This document shows, piece by piece, positions 6,488 to 14,230 of a stretch of 16,278 bases of DNA. A model generated the notes under the pieces. That model was given only the letters and a program-made list of their open reading frames with translations. It had not been told where the DNA came from and searched no databases. The DNA is from CAVRZY01 sp963725415 (GTDB taxonomy: Bacteria; Acidobacteriota; Terriglobia; Bryobacterales; Bryobacteraceae). Position 1 is the stretch's first letter, and each line of letters opens with the position of its first letter. Made by a program: the position numbers and the translations under genes. The stretch covers positions 1 through 16,278 of the forward strand of contig CAVRZY010000269.1 in assembly GCA_963725415.1 (NCBI GenBank), in the 5' to 3' direction.

Positions 6488-7708
6488 TCAGTCTGACCTG
6501 CGCGGCGGCGAGAAGGTTCTGCTTTTCTGGCGTCTCGAGGTTCGCTTGGCGTACGTGCTCCGGTCGTGCTTCCGCGGGATGGAGAGCAAGACTTCGTAAT
6601 CCCGGAGTCTGATGGTCACGTCTTCACCCGTGGCTTGTCTGACAAGCTTCACGATGCGTGGGATGCCGCTGCCCGCCCGTGTGACCAGGCCCGCGTCAGA
6701 GAGGCGCGCATAAATATGCGGATTGCGCACCACGTGCGTGCCGGCGCGCATCGCTTCCTCATCCACCGTGTTGGGAGCCTTGCCCGGCGTGTGGAACTCA
6801 ACTCTGTCGTCAAAGACCAACAACCTGATTGGCCCCTGGACCGTGTAATCCCGGTGTGCGACGGCGTTCACGATCGCCTCGCGGAGCACTTCATCTGGCA
6901 GTTCGGGTTGAGGTTCGGGTTCCAGCCCGCGAATCTTGTGAGGGACGCGGAGATGAAGGTGAAGAAAGCGTATAGCCTGGTCGATGACGTCGAGCAAACG
7001 ACCAGTCAGGTCCTTTCGGTCTATAGGCTCGTTTGCGATGTCCGTTCCGGGGATACCGGCAGCATTGATCTGGGCAAACGGCAGATGCTGCTGGGGATCC
7101 CGCCCGAACAGGACCAGGCCCGCCAGTGTGGGATGATCGTCCGCCGTCAGACGCCAACTGCGAAGCAGCCGCCCCGGCGCCATCTCCAGCAGATTCTGCG
7201 TCTGGGCGGTTTGGGCAAGGAACCGCTGCAACGCATCAAGATCCAGATCCGCCAGACTCAACCGAACGAGGGGCGTTTCGTCATAATAGAGGCTCTCCGA
7301 GGCTTGAAATAGCCGCAGGAGCTCTTCCCGCGAGGCTTGGCGTCGCCCTGAAGCGGTTCGTACAAAGTAGACGCCACGGTTCGTTCTGTAAGGCCGTTGT
7401 TCCCCCTTTGCAATATTCACTATCACGACCGCCTTGGCGCCGCGCTTGATCATCTCTTGAGATAGGGTGATCGGGGGCACGCAGTTGTTCAGCGCAACAT
7501 TATCCACATATTGGCGGACTTTGTCCACACCCCTAACCCCAACGATCTGCCGCTCTTCAGAGACACCGATGATTAGCTGGCCTCCGTCCGCATTCGCGAA
7601 GCCAACCAGCTCCGCTGACAGATCGTCAGGATGGATGGTTTCGAGCTTGAATTCGGTATGAAGATCTTCCCACCGGTTGATTCGGTTTCTCAGTTCTGCG
7701 AGGTCCAT
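6488..7708 (-). CDS. AlbA_2/Schlafen-type putative transcriptional regulator with GHKL-like ATPase domain
   Basis: The 406-residue product matches the widespread family annotated as ATP-dependent DNA helicase-related or putative transcriptional regulator (AlbA_2 plus HATPase_c_4). The N-terminal AlbA_2 domain shows HTEFKLETI (17-25), LVGFANADGGQLIIGV (34-49) and YRTNRGVYFVRTASGRRQAS (107-126). The C-terminal ATPase-like domain shows LREAIVNAVAHRDY (275-288), with the N-box Asn, then DDRVEFHTPG (300-309) and RAGSGIPRI (344-352). The tail is basic (KRTSRRQKSR). The ATG at 7708 has a GGGAG site 7 nt upstream. A possible -10 box TATACT lies at 7771-7766 on the minus strand. It appears to be a single-gene unit: it is separated by 136 bp from the operon start downstream. 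Members are often seen near mobile or defence genes, but nothing else here supports a defence role. Confidence 0.85.
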   Translation of the reverse strand: MDLAELRNRINRWEDLHTEFKLETIHPDDLSAELVGFANADGGQLIIGVSEERQIVGVRGVDKVRQYVDNVALNNCVPPITLSQEMIKRGAKAVVIVNIAKGEQRPYRTNRGVYFVRTASGRRQASREELLRLFQASESLYYDETPLVRLSLADLDLDALQRFLAQTAQTQNLLEMAPGRLLRSWRLTADDHPTLAGLVLFGRDPQQHLPFAQINAAGIPGTDIANEPIDRKDLTGRLLDVIDQAIRFLHLHLRVPHKIRGLEPEPQPELPDEVLREAIVNAVAHRDYTVQGPIRLLVFDDRVEFHTPGKAPNTVDEEAMRAGTHVVRNPHIYARLSDAGLVTRAGSGIPRIVKLVRQATGEDVTIRLRDYEVLLSIPRKHDRSTYAKRTSRRQKSRTFSPPRRSD

Positions 7709-7858
7709 TCACGAGCTCCCGAGCCGAATTCTGTTAGCCTTCGGCCGCTTGCCGTCTCTTGCCAAAGTATAGCGGAAAAGGGGGCCGCTGAAAACAGCCG
7801 CGCAGGTCCCACGTGATGGCGCGTATGGCCACCAGGAGAGCTGCAAGCTGAGAACTCC
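7709..7858. other. Intergenic spacer with the likely regulator promoter
   Basis: I see no gene. The spacer holds the ribosome binding site (7716-7720, CTCCC on the plus strand) and a TATACT-like -10 box (7766-7771) for the regulator gene. It also holds a weak stem, AGCGG/CCGCT, around 7771-7789. No terminator with a U-run is evident for the receptor gene ending at 7859. Confidence 0.4.
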
Positions 7859-10453
7859 TTACAGGATCAGGCGCAACCCGAGCTGGAGCACGCGGCCGTC
7901 GTTGAGGGCGTTGGTGATCTTGCCGAAGGGGGGAGCGGAGAGGTTGCGCTGGGGCTCGTCGAACTGGGGGTGGTTGGTGAGGTTGTAGGCCTCGCCACGC
8001 AGCAGAACGGTCCGTTCGCTGGAGTTGCCCCAGCGCCACTGCTTGGTGAGGGCAGCGTTGAAGTTGGCGATGGGGGATTTTCGGAAGGTGCCCCGGCCCA
8101 GGCTGCCCCGACGCTCCCCCGGCACGATGAAGGCGAATCGGTCGCGGCGAAGGATCAGGGGAGCTTGGTCGGGGTGCGAAATGGTCTTGCCCAGGATGGA
8201 GGGGTCCAGGATGTTGGGGCGGTCGCTGGGCCCTCCGTCCACGTTGCCGAAACCCGCCGCATCCGAACCGATATAGAGCGTCAGCGGAGTGCCGGATTTC
8301 AGCAGCGTCACCCCGGAGATCTGCCAGCCGTCCGCCAGCCAGCCCAGCCAGTTGTGCGCGCCAGAGAGGCGCGGCAGGTCGTAGTAATAGGTGAGCAGCA
8401 GGGCATGAGTCGAATCGAAATTACTCAAGCCCTTCTTATCCTTGAGAACGTCATACTGCCATTGGCTGCGGGTGGTGGTCAGGTCCTTGTTGGCGGCCGT
8501 AAAGGCGTAGTCGGAGCCTTCGTCGATGGCCTTGCCGAAGGTGTAAGTGAGCGTTCCGGTCAATCCCTTGCGGGGGGACATCTCAAGGAGTATCTGCGCC
8601 GCGTCGAGGTAGGCAATGCCCCCGTTGAGGATGTGCTTGATGTCGTAGAAGCGCACGTCGGGTCTTCTCTGGTCCACCGTGTCCAAGGTGAGAGGAATTC
8701 CGGGAACCGGCTCGGCGCGATTCAGTTGGTAGGTGTTCAGCAGCTTGAAGGAGCGGCTGCCCACGTATCCCAGCCGGAGCAGGTAGCGATCCGCCAGCTT
8801 GTGCTCCAGGCTGAAGTTGTACTGGTGCGAATAGGGAGAAACCATGTCCGGGGAGAGGACCGTGGGCGAGGTGCGCACGTTGGGATCGTTCAGATTGATT
8901 CCGCGCAGCGGGTTCAGCAGATCGGCGTTTTGCACGGTGAAGTAGTGGACCAGCGGGGCGTTGTTGCGAACCTGCTGGTAGGTGACGGGCAGAATCTGTC
9001 CAAAGGAGACAGTGTAGGAGGTGCGCAGCACCCACTCGCCCCTGAGCCGGTAAGCGATCGAGAAGCGGGGGCTGAGATTGTTGCAGTCGCACCCGTAAGG
9101 AATCTGGCTGAGGCTATTGACCTCGACGGGTGCGGTCTCGGCGTTGTAGCGCAGCCCGTAGTAGACCTGGAGGCGCGGAGTGAGTTTCCATTTGTCGGCG
9201 AAGAACGCGTTAACGGTCCAATTGCGAAAGCCGCGGGCCAGCTCGCCGACCGTGACTTCGTAAATGGAGGGCGTGCCCAGCCGAAGATTCTCCAGCGCCA
9301 GGCGGCCGAAGTTGTTGGTGAACTGGAAGTAGCCGCGCTGGTTGTTGCTCTCGATGCCGTTGAGCTGAAAGCGAGTGAGATCGGCGCCCGAACGTGAAGG
9401 TGTGGCGCCCGCCGCCGGCAACCTGGCTGAGCAGGGCGCCCCCGCGAAAACTGTTCTGCGCGCGATCGATTGGGAACATGCTGTCGGGACCCAGCTCTTC
9501 GATCTGAAAACCCAGCCGCACGCGAGGGCCCACAGCGTTAGGCTCGGGGAGAAGCACCGATTTCGTGCGGTCAAACGTGAGACCAAGCGCCAGGTCGGAG
9601 GCCGGAGACGGGGAGCGGCGGTAAGTCAGGCGAGCCCGGTGGGCGTGGATGTCGGTGTCCGGGATTCTGACCCGGCCACAAGCTGGAAAGCATCCACCCG
9701 CTGCCGGCTGAGGGCATAGAAGGCCGAAAGTTTCCCTTTGGCGCCGGCCTCGCGGTCCCATCGAAGATCGGCGTCGGTCTCGTCAATGCGCTGCGGCGCG
9801 TTGGCGTTCAGGGCGCGGGGATCATAATCCTGGCGGTTGGGGAGGCCAGCAGGGTAGGCAGCAAGGAAATGTGCCACCACGGCGCGCACCGCCGGATCGC
9901 TAGCCAGCGGCGTGCGCTCCCAGGCCAAGGGCGCCAGCACGTTGCCGTTCACCATGCCGCGGATCTTGCGCTGCGACGCGTTGGCGGTAAAGGCGCCGAA
10001 CTTGCCGAGGCTGCCCGTGAAGCGACCCCCGTAGCTGTTGCGGTGGGAGGGCTGGACGGGGCCTACCTGGAAGAAGGTGCGCGCGTTGAAAACGCTGTTC
10101 TGATGCCACTGGAACAGCTCCCCGTGCCACTGCCGGAGCAGAGAGGGGGAACGCAGAAAGGGCGTGTCTCCGGGAGGCCGGCCGTGCTCGGTGGCGTAGT
10201 GATTCCCTTCCACCGGGGGTTCGGAGACGATGGTAACGGTGTCACCCAGCCGGACATAGGCCTCCTTGATGACATCGTTATCAATGCGGTTGACCTGAAT
10301 GTTCTCGTTGCGCCGCGCCGCGGCATCCAGCCGGGCGCGTGCGGGCGCGGCCGGCGCGGGAGAAGTTTTCGGAGGGAGCTGCCTCTTCTCCTCGGCGGAG
10401 GAGAAGGCCGCGGCCAGCAGCCCCACAATCAGGGCGCGACGGGATCTCAACAT
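7859..10453 (-). pseudogene. TonB-dependent receptor (Oar-like), near full length, two compensating frameshifts
   Basis: Outer-membrane barrel of the acidobacterial receptor family, about 864 residues if reconstructed. The signal peptide is MLRSRRALIVGLLAAAFSSA, followed by a short periplasmic region with NENIQVNRIDNDVIKEAYVR. No carboxypeptidase-regulatory domain or clear plug is visible. Barrel motifs follow: NSYGGRFTGSLGKFGAFTAN, FFADKWKLTPRLQVYYGLRY, NLSPRFSIAYRLRG, PYSHQYNFSLEHKL, LRLGYVGSRSFKLLN and LRGEAYNLTNHPQFDEP. A missing base near 9670 (after FQLVAG) shifts the frame; an extra base in CCC at 9388-9390 restores it (HTFTFG into ADLTRFQLNG). The 280 bp between are read in the other frame (PDTDIHAHRARLTYRRSPSP), which is family-like. 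Because the frames cancel, sequencing error or a tolerated patch are both possible. The gene lies 68 bp after a TPR gene on the same strand. GGAGG touches the ATG directly, so the exact start is uncertain. Confidence 0.85.
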
Positions 10454-10480
10454 CCTCCATTGTAGCCGCGTGGGGAATCC

Positions 10481-10511
10481 ACCGCAGAGACGCAAAGGAC
10501 ACCCAGGAAAG
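10481..10511. repeat. Copy of a dispersed CGCAAAGACGCAAAG-type repeat
   Basis: The stretch reads ACCGCAGAGACGCAAAGGAC followed by ACCCAGGAAAG. It matches the repeat at 13122-13151, which reads ACCGCAAAGACGCAAAGAAC, with few differences. It lies in the 68-bp gap between the TPR gene and the receptor. Related sequences recur as dispersed, hairpin-forming repeats in many environmental bacteria. Confidence 0.55.
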
Positions 10512-10521
10512 CCGGGGGCGG

Positions 10522-11713
10522 TTAGTCTGGCTTCTTGGTCTCTAAGGCCGCTTTCAGCTCTCGGTAGGCTCGCTCCTCGTAGTTGAACTTGAGGCGCTCC
10601 AGGCCGGTGCTCTTGAGTTCGCCGGGGCGCGGACCGCTCTTCTTCAGGCAACGGCCCAACATCAGAGTGGCCTGGGCATCTTCCGGATTGCGGTCCAGCG
10701 TGGCACGGAAGCGTTCTGCGGCGGCGGCGAAGTCGCCCATTTTCCACAGGCTGTAGCCGACGTTGAAGTGGTAGTCGGGATCGGTGGCATCGCCCTCTAT
10801 GGCTTTGCGGAAGCTGGCGAGCGCGGCAGGAAGATCCCGCCGGGATTGCGCTGCGCCCAAGTCGTTGAAGACTTCATTGAGGGGGACGGAGCGGGCCACC
10901 AGCTCGAAGGCCGCCTGCGCGCCGGCGTAGTCGGCGGTCTGGTAGTGGCATAGGCCCAGCAGGAAATTGGCCTCCAGGAAATGCGGGTCGGCGGGTTTGA
11001 CGCGCGCCAGCCAAAGGGCCCCGAGGCGGTAATCCTTTTTCTCCCAGTACAGGCGCCCCAACTCGAAGCAGGGCTGGGAAAAGCTTTCGTCCAGGCGGAC
11101 GGCCTGCGTGAAATAGCGATGCTTTTGATCGGCCGTGGGAGCCAGCAAGCCGCGGATATAATTCTCCATGGCATTGACCCGGATGGGCGGCCTGCTCCTT
11201 CTCGAACTCTTCGGCGGAAGCAGTAATCTGGGGCGCCAGGAGGCGGAGGGCCTGCCAGGCCAAGTGGGTTTGCAGCCTGGTCAGGTCCTCGAGGGCGCCA
11301 ATCTCGCTGAATTCGGGCCCTTTTCGCAGGCGCTCCATGTCCAGCATGAAGGCGCTGATTCGCAAGGAACCCCGTGAGCCGGTTGGACTTCCTGAGGGGA
11401 TCAGCTCGAACTGGCCATAGATTACCTGGGCCGCGTCCAGGGCCTCGGCTACCTTGATCACGGATGCCAGGGTCAGCCGGGCATTGGGGCGAATCGAGAG
11501 GCGGCGGTAGACCGCTTCGCGGTCCTCGCGGTCCAGGACCAGGATTCCGTGCGAGGCCAGGGTTTCGCGGATGGCCTGAGAAATGCTCATGCCGATCCAG
11601 TCCAGATTCGAAGAGGAAGACAGATTGAAGAAGGGCAGGACGAGCAGCGAGTTTGCGCGCGCGGGAAAGCTGACCGAGGAGAGAAACAGGATCAGGGGGA
11701 GGAGCCGCTGCAT
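10522..11713 (-). pseudogene. Exported CsgG/TolB-N-like plus TPR protein, one frameshift
   Basis: The signal peptide is MQRLLPLILFLSSVSFPARA. An N-terminal domain of about 110 residues (LLVLPFFNLSSSSNLDWIGM, IRETLASHGILVLDREDREA, AAQVIYGQFEL) resembles the nucleotide-free fold of CsgG, FlgO and TolB N-terminal domains. Tetratricopeptide repeats follow (YFTQAVRLDESFSQPCFELG, FRKAIEGDATDPDYHFNVGY, FRATLDRNPEDAQATLMLGR). The reading frame breaks at one extra base in the CCC at 11178-11180: the first frame ends in EKEQAAHP and the second resumes as VNAMENYIRGLLAP, so removing the base gives one 396-residue protein. The shift sits in a G/C run, a common error site. It is probably periplasmic or outer-membrane associated and scaffolds other envelope proteins (inference). 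It may share a transcript with the receptor downstream. Confidence 0.8.
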
Positions 11714-11861
11714 TGACTTTCAGTCTAGCAAACGGCCCCTCGGGGTTAGGGGTCTGGGAAGACCACCTTCTTCGTGTTGGGCAAAGACGCTCACCAATCC
11801 GGAAGCGAGAGCCGCTGCACGTCTTCGCCTCTGACAGCGGCGTCCGCCGGGTTAAAAGGGC
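11714..11861. other. Intergenic spacer, no gene seen
   Basis: I see no coding sequence or strong signal here. It separates the start of the TPR gene (11713) from the decayed small gene. GGCCCCTCGGGGTTAGGGG (11735-11753) could form a short stem, but there is no U-run. Confidence 0.4.
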
Positions 11862-12068
11862 CTAATCAAAAACCAGCCTCAGGTTCGTTCCACCCAGGCG
11901 GATTTCCTGGATGCGAGACCTGCCGTCAGCATCGGCGTAGCGCACCACGGTGGTATTGAAACTGCCATTGGTGTTCTCTACCTTCACCGCGGTTTGGACC
12001 TTCTGCTTGCCGTTCTTGAACACGACGGTCTTGCCGCGGAGGTCAAGCTCGTAATCGCCGGGCTTCAG
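11862..12068 (-). pseudogene. 5'-truncated remnant of a small acidobacterial secreted protein
   Basis: On the minus strand from 12068 to the TAG at 11864-11862 the reading is continuous for 68 codons. It contains LKPGDYELDLRGKTVVFKNG, KQKVQTAVKVENTNGSFNTT and SRIQEIRLGGTNLRLVFD. I recall this type of strand-rich C-terminal sequence, ending in RLGGTxxxLVFD, from small exported acidobacterial proteins of about 120-140 residues; that link is from memory. A TAA lies immediately upstream (12071-12069), and only about 50 bp separate this from the end of miaA, so the signal peptide and N-terminal half are missing. I treat it as a truncated relic. A short intact protein is unlikely because no start codon or ribosome site fits. 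Confidence 0.65.
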
Positions 12069-12123
12069 TTAGGTACTACGTTCGAGAGGGCAAAATGTTC
12101 CGGAGGGAGTCGCCAGAAAATGA

Positions 12124-13062
12124 TTAAGAACCGGCGAGGAAGTCTCCGACCAGGCGCAGCGCCGCGGCCTGCGTCTGGGGCTGGTCGCCGAAACCGCTCA
12201 TCCACACGATGTCGGGGTCGCGGCGGAACCAGGTCCACTGGCGCTTGGCATAGTGGCGGGTGTTCCGGCAGGCGTAGCAGAGGGCCTGCTCGGGGTCCAA
12301 CTCGCCGCGGAGGATCTGGAGGGCCTGCCGATATCCATGAGATTCCAGGGACTTGCTGGTGGGGGAGAAACCCAGAGAGAGCATGCGGCGGACCTCTTCG
12401 ACCAGACCGCCTGCGAACATCCGTTCACAACGCATGTCCAGCCGCCGGTAGAGGGCCTGGCGGGGCGGATCGAGGCCCAGCTTGAGCGTGCGAAAACCGC
12501 GCAGCGGGTCGTGCCCTTCGGCGAACCAGGAGGAAAGAGGACGGCGAGTGAGCAAACACACTTCAACCGCGCGGATAAGCTTCTGAACATCGCTGGCGTG
12601 GATTCTTTGGGCGGCGGGCGGATCGAAGCGGGAAAGAAGCCGATGCAGCGAGCCCGGCCGCCGGGCTTCGCGGGCTGCCAGGCGCGCGCGCAGAGCTTCA
12701 TCCCGAGCGGGCCCTGGGAACAGACCTTCGAGGAGGGCGCGCAGATAGAGGCCCGTGCCTCCGACCACGATGGGGAGACGCCCGCGGCCGGCAATCTCGC
12801 TGAGCAGGGGCCGAGCACGGCGCGCGTACTCGCCGGCCGTAAACACCTCATCGGGATCCAGAATGTCGATCAGATGGTGCGGGACGCCCCGCCGCTCGGA
12901 AGGCAGCAGCTTGGCGGTACCGATATTCAAATGCCGATAAAGCTGGAGCGAATCGCAGTTGACGACTTCGCCGTGAAACTCCTCGGCGCTGCACAGGGCC
13001 AGCTCGCTCTTTCCGGAACCCGTCGGGCCGACGATGACCAGCAGTGGCGGCGCAGCACTCAC
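12124..13062 (-). CDS. miaA: tRNA dimethylallyltransferase MiaA
   Basis: MiaA adds a dimethylallyl group from DMAPP to A37 of tRNAs that read codons starting with U. The 312-residue length is typical. Visible motifs are the P-loop GPTGSGKS (12-19), VVNCDSLQLYRHLNIGTAK (33-51) with the catalytic Asp in CDSLQ (D37), PHHLIDILDP (62-71), VGGTGLYLRALLEG (101-114), the DVQKLIRAVEV element near 158-168, and a HGYRQA motif in the C-terminal half. CRNTRHYAKRQWTWFRRD matches the C-terminal tRNA-binding segment, where the family usually has the form TRxYAKRQxTWFR. The start is GTG at 13062, right before the strand leading into the P-loop; GGTAGGGA just upstream is a poorly spaced ribosome site. No hfq or mutL neighbour is present. 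Confidence 0.95.
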   Translation of the reverse strand: MSAAPPLLVIVGPTGSGKSELALCSAEEFHGEVVNCDSLQLYRHLNIGTAKLLPSERRGVPHHLIDILDPDEVFTAGEYARRARPLLSEIAGRGRLPIVVGGTGLYLRALLEGLFPGPARDEALRARLAAREARRPGSLHRLLSRFDPPAAQRIHASDVQKLIRAVEVCLLTRRPLSSWFAEGHDPLRGFRTLKLGLDPPRQALYRRLDMRCERMFAGGLVEEVRRMLSLGFSPTSKSLESHGYRQALQILRGELDPEQALCYACRNTRHYAKRQWTWFRRDPDIVWMSGFGDQPQTQAAALRLVGDFLAGS

Positions 13063-13120
13063 TCCCTACCAGTTTAGCGAGGCTCCGCCTCAGGCCGACA
13101 GGGCGTGTTCGAGCGCCGTC

Positions 13121-13197
13121 TTCACCGCAAAGACGCAAAGAACCCAGAAAGGGCGCAGAGAAATCCCCAGTGTTTTTCTCCGCGTTGCCTCCGCGGC
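13121..13197. repeat. Dispersed palindromic repeat (CGCAAAGACGCAAAG family)
   Basis: The segment begins TTCACCGCAAAGACGCAAAG and ends TCTCCGCGTTGCCTCCGCGG, two halves with the loosely complementary composition of the CACAGAGAC/CGCAAAGACG repeats scattered through many soil-bacterial genomes. A shorter copy is at 10481-10511. It lies between miaA's start and the island that follows, with no coding potential of its own. Confidence 0.6.
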
Positions 13198-13300
13198 CTT
13201 GACCGGGAGGGGCGGTCCCCCATAAGCGTTGACTTATGGAGTTTCGCGAAATACGGTGACAGGCTTCGCTGTCCCAAACCCCGCCACCGCCCACCTATGA
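13198..13300. other. Hairpin-rich non-coding stretch
   Basis: Three short hairpins lie in tandem: CCATAAG/CTTATGG with a 6-nt loop (13220-13239), the palindrome TTTCGCGAAA (13242-13251) and GACAG/CTGTC with a 6-nt loop (13259-13274). I see no gene. The stretch borders the accessory island and may be a remnant of a recombination site or repeat (inference). Confidence 0.4.
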
Positions 13301-13459
13301 CGCGTGCTGACTGGCGCGTGGAGGTCGGACGGTTCCTGTGGAAACGACTCGGCGAGGTGCTGGGCGAGCGCCGCCCGTCCGGAAAGACTGCGTTCAGGTT
13401 GCTCGAATCGAGGATGTTCCTGTTACCAGGGAGCGGGTTCCTGGGCGGTCAGGTGCAAG

Positions 13460-13585
13460 TTGGACGACGGTTACGACATCCGGACAGTGCAGGAGCTCCT
13501 GGGGCACAAGCACCTTGAGACCACGATGATCTACACGCACCTGTTGAACCGTGGCGGGCGGGGTTGCGTGGTGGTGTACAATTGA
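13460..13585 (+). pseudogene. C-terminal relic of an integron-type tyrosine recombinase
   Basis: The reading LDDGYDIRTVQELLGHKHLE then TTMIYTHLLNRGGRG, ending in CVVVYN and a stop at 13583, is the catalytic C-terminus of a tyrosine recombinase. It has the conserved LGHK histidine box and the TTMIYTH nucleophile tyrosine. The phrase YDIRTVQELLGHK, with TTMIYTH and LNRGGRG, is closest to integron integrases (IntI) in my knowledge. Upstream in this frame the sequence is unlike a recombinase, and the Arg box (HxxR) and N-terminal domain are missing, so it cannot be active. Its start cannot be defined. Confidence 0.75.
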
Positions 13586-13847
13586 TCTCAGCCGGTTCTT
13601 TGGGATCATTGTTCGCAGGTTCTCTGAAGCGGGTTCACTACATCACGTTGCTCACTTTTAGGCCTACTATCAGGACGGGGTTGGCATCTTCAGCATTGAT
13701 CCTGTCGAGATGATTGCGGGTTCGTTACCGACCAGGCAGAGGCGACTGGTGGAGGCATGGGCTGAGTTGCGTCAACAGGAGCTGAGAACCGATTGGGAGC
13801 GGTTGCAGGAAGGCCGCCGGCCCGCGCCCATCGAACCATTGAGATAG
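13584..13847 (+). pseudogene. DUF4160 protein gene with an in-frame TAG
   Basis: One frame reads LSRFFGIIVRRFSEAGSLHH, then VAHF, TAG at 13659-13661, then AYYQDGVGIFSIDPVEMIAG, SLPTRQRRLVEAWAELRQQE and RLQEGRRPAPIEPLR, ending at a TAG at 13845-13847. This is a full-length DUF4160 sequence, with the signature in which HF-[Q/H]-A-YY is expected at the stop, so a single C-to-T change of CAG would explain it. The start codon is also unclear: ATT (13581) or no codon at all occupies the usual ATG position, and the recombinase relic runs up to that point. DUF4160 genes usually pair with DUF2442 genes, as here, with the next start 8 nt after this stop. The pair is thought to be toxin-antitoxin-like, but that is unproven. 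Confidence 0.75.
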
Positions 13848-13855
13848 GTTGTTCT

Positions 13856-14152
13856 ATGGGTCATCCGATTTGCCGAGTTCGCTCCTTCGAAATCGTTTCT
13901 GCTTACACGCTTCGGGTTCGTTTTGACGACGACACGGAGCAGACGATCGACTTCCAACCGATTCTCGCAGGCGAATTGTACGGCCCGCTGCGTGATCTGG
14001 AACTGTTCAACCGCGTTCGCATCGATCCTGAAGTCGAGACGTTGGTGTGGCCCAACGGAGCGGACTATGACCCGGCGACATTGCATGACTGGCCGGTGTA
14101 TGAGCAGGCGTTCCGGGAACGTGCTCGACGCTGGCAGCCAGTCGGCGCCTGA
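13856..14152 (+). CDS. DUF2442 domain protein
   Basis: The 98-residue product is a full DUF2442 domain: PICRVRSFEIVSAYTLRVRF (4-23), DDDTEQTIDFQPILAGELYG (24-43), PLRDLELFNRVRIDPEVETL (44-63) and VWPNGADYDPATLHDWPVYE (64-83). The WPNGADYDP motif is the family's hallmark. I chose the ATG at 13856 rather than an upstream in-frame codon because the domain begins there and it lies 8 nt after the DUF4160 stop, the usual operon spacing. Molecular function is unknown; the family usually accompanies DUF4160 and is sometimes found in integron cassettes and toxin-antitoxin-like pairs. Here it remains intact although its partner is broken. It faces the MazF gene tail to tail. Confidence 0.9.
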   Translation: MGHPICRVRSFEIVSAYTLRVRFDDDTEQTIDFQPILAGELYGPLRDLELFNRVRIDPEVETLVWPNGADYDPATLHDWPVYEQAFRERARRWQPVGA

Positions 14153-14230
14153 AGTTGGGCGAGTAGAGGCCGGCTAACAAGGCGCTGCAAGCGACGGCCA
14201 AGGGCGGGCCGCGCCGGAGCGCGCGAGTCG
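14153..14230. other. Convergent gene spacer with an attC-like fragment
   Basis: GGCTAACAAGGCGCTGCA (14172-14189) strongly recalls the left arm of integron attC sites, where the consensus is RYYYAAC followed by a CAAGGCGCTGCA-like stretch; here the second base does not fit. The expected right arm, with GTTRRRY and a complementary stem, is not found downstream, so only half a site would remain. A GTTGGGC lies at 14154-14160, on the wrong side. CGCGC/GCGCG with a 4-nt loop (14210-14223) is a short hairpin between the converging genes, without a U-run. No gene. Confidence 0.45.

Noticed and set aside
6566..7312. 248-codon open frame on the plus strand opposite the AlbA_2 regulator
   Set aside because: The minus strand carries a full conserved protein with an ATG and ribosome site; the plus frame is its shadow.
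7970..9397. 475-codon open frame on the plus strand within the second receptor
   Set aside because: It is antisense to well-supported receptor sequence with barrel motifs and has no recognisable family.
12253..13077. 274-codon open frame opposite miaA
   Set aside because: Shadow of a housekeeping gene with complete motifs on the minus strand.
13105..13518. Plus-strand open frame covering the repeat and the recombinase relic
   Set aside because: It runs through non-coding repeat sequence; only the short stretch at 13460-13585 in another frame is a recognisable protein.
14154..14178. Complete attC site built from GTTGGGC and GGCTAAC
   Set aside because: The two boxes are in the wrong order and only 11 bp apart, so they cannot form a standard attC; only a left-arm resemblance is kept.
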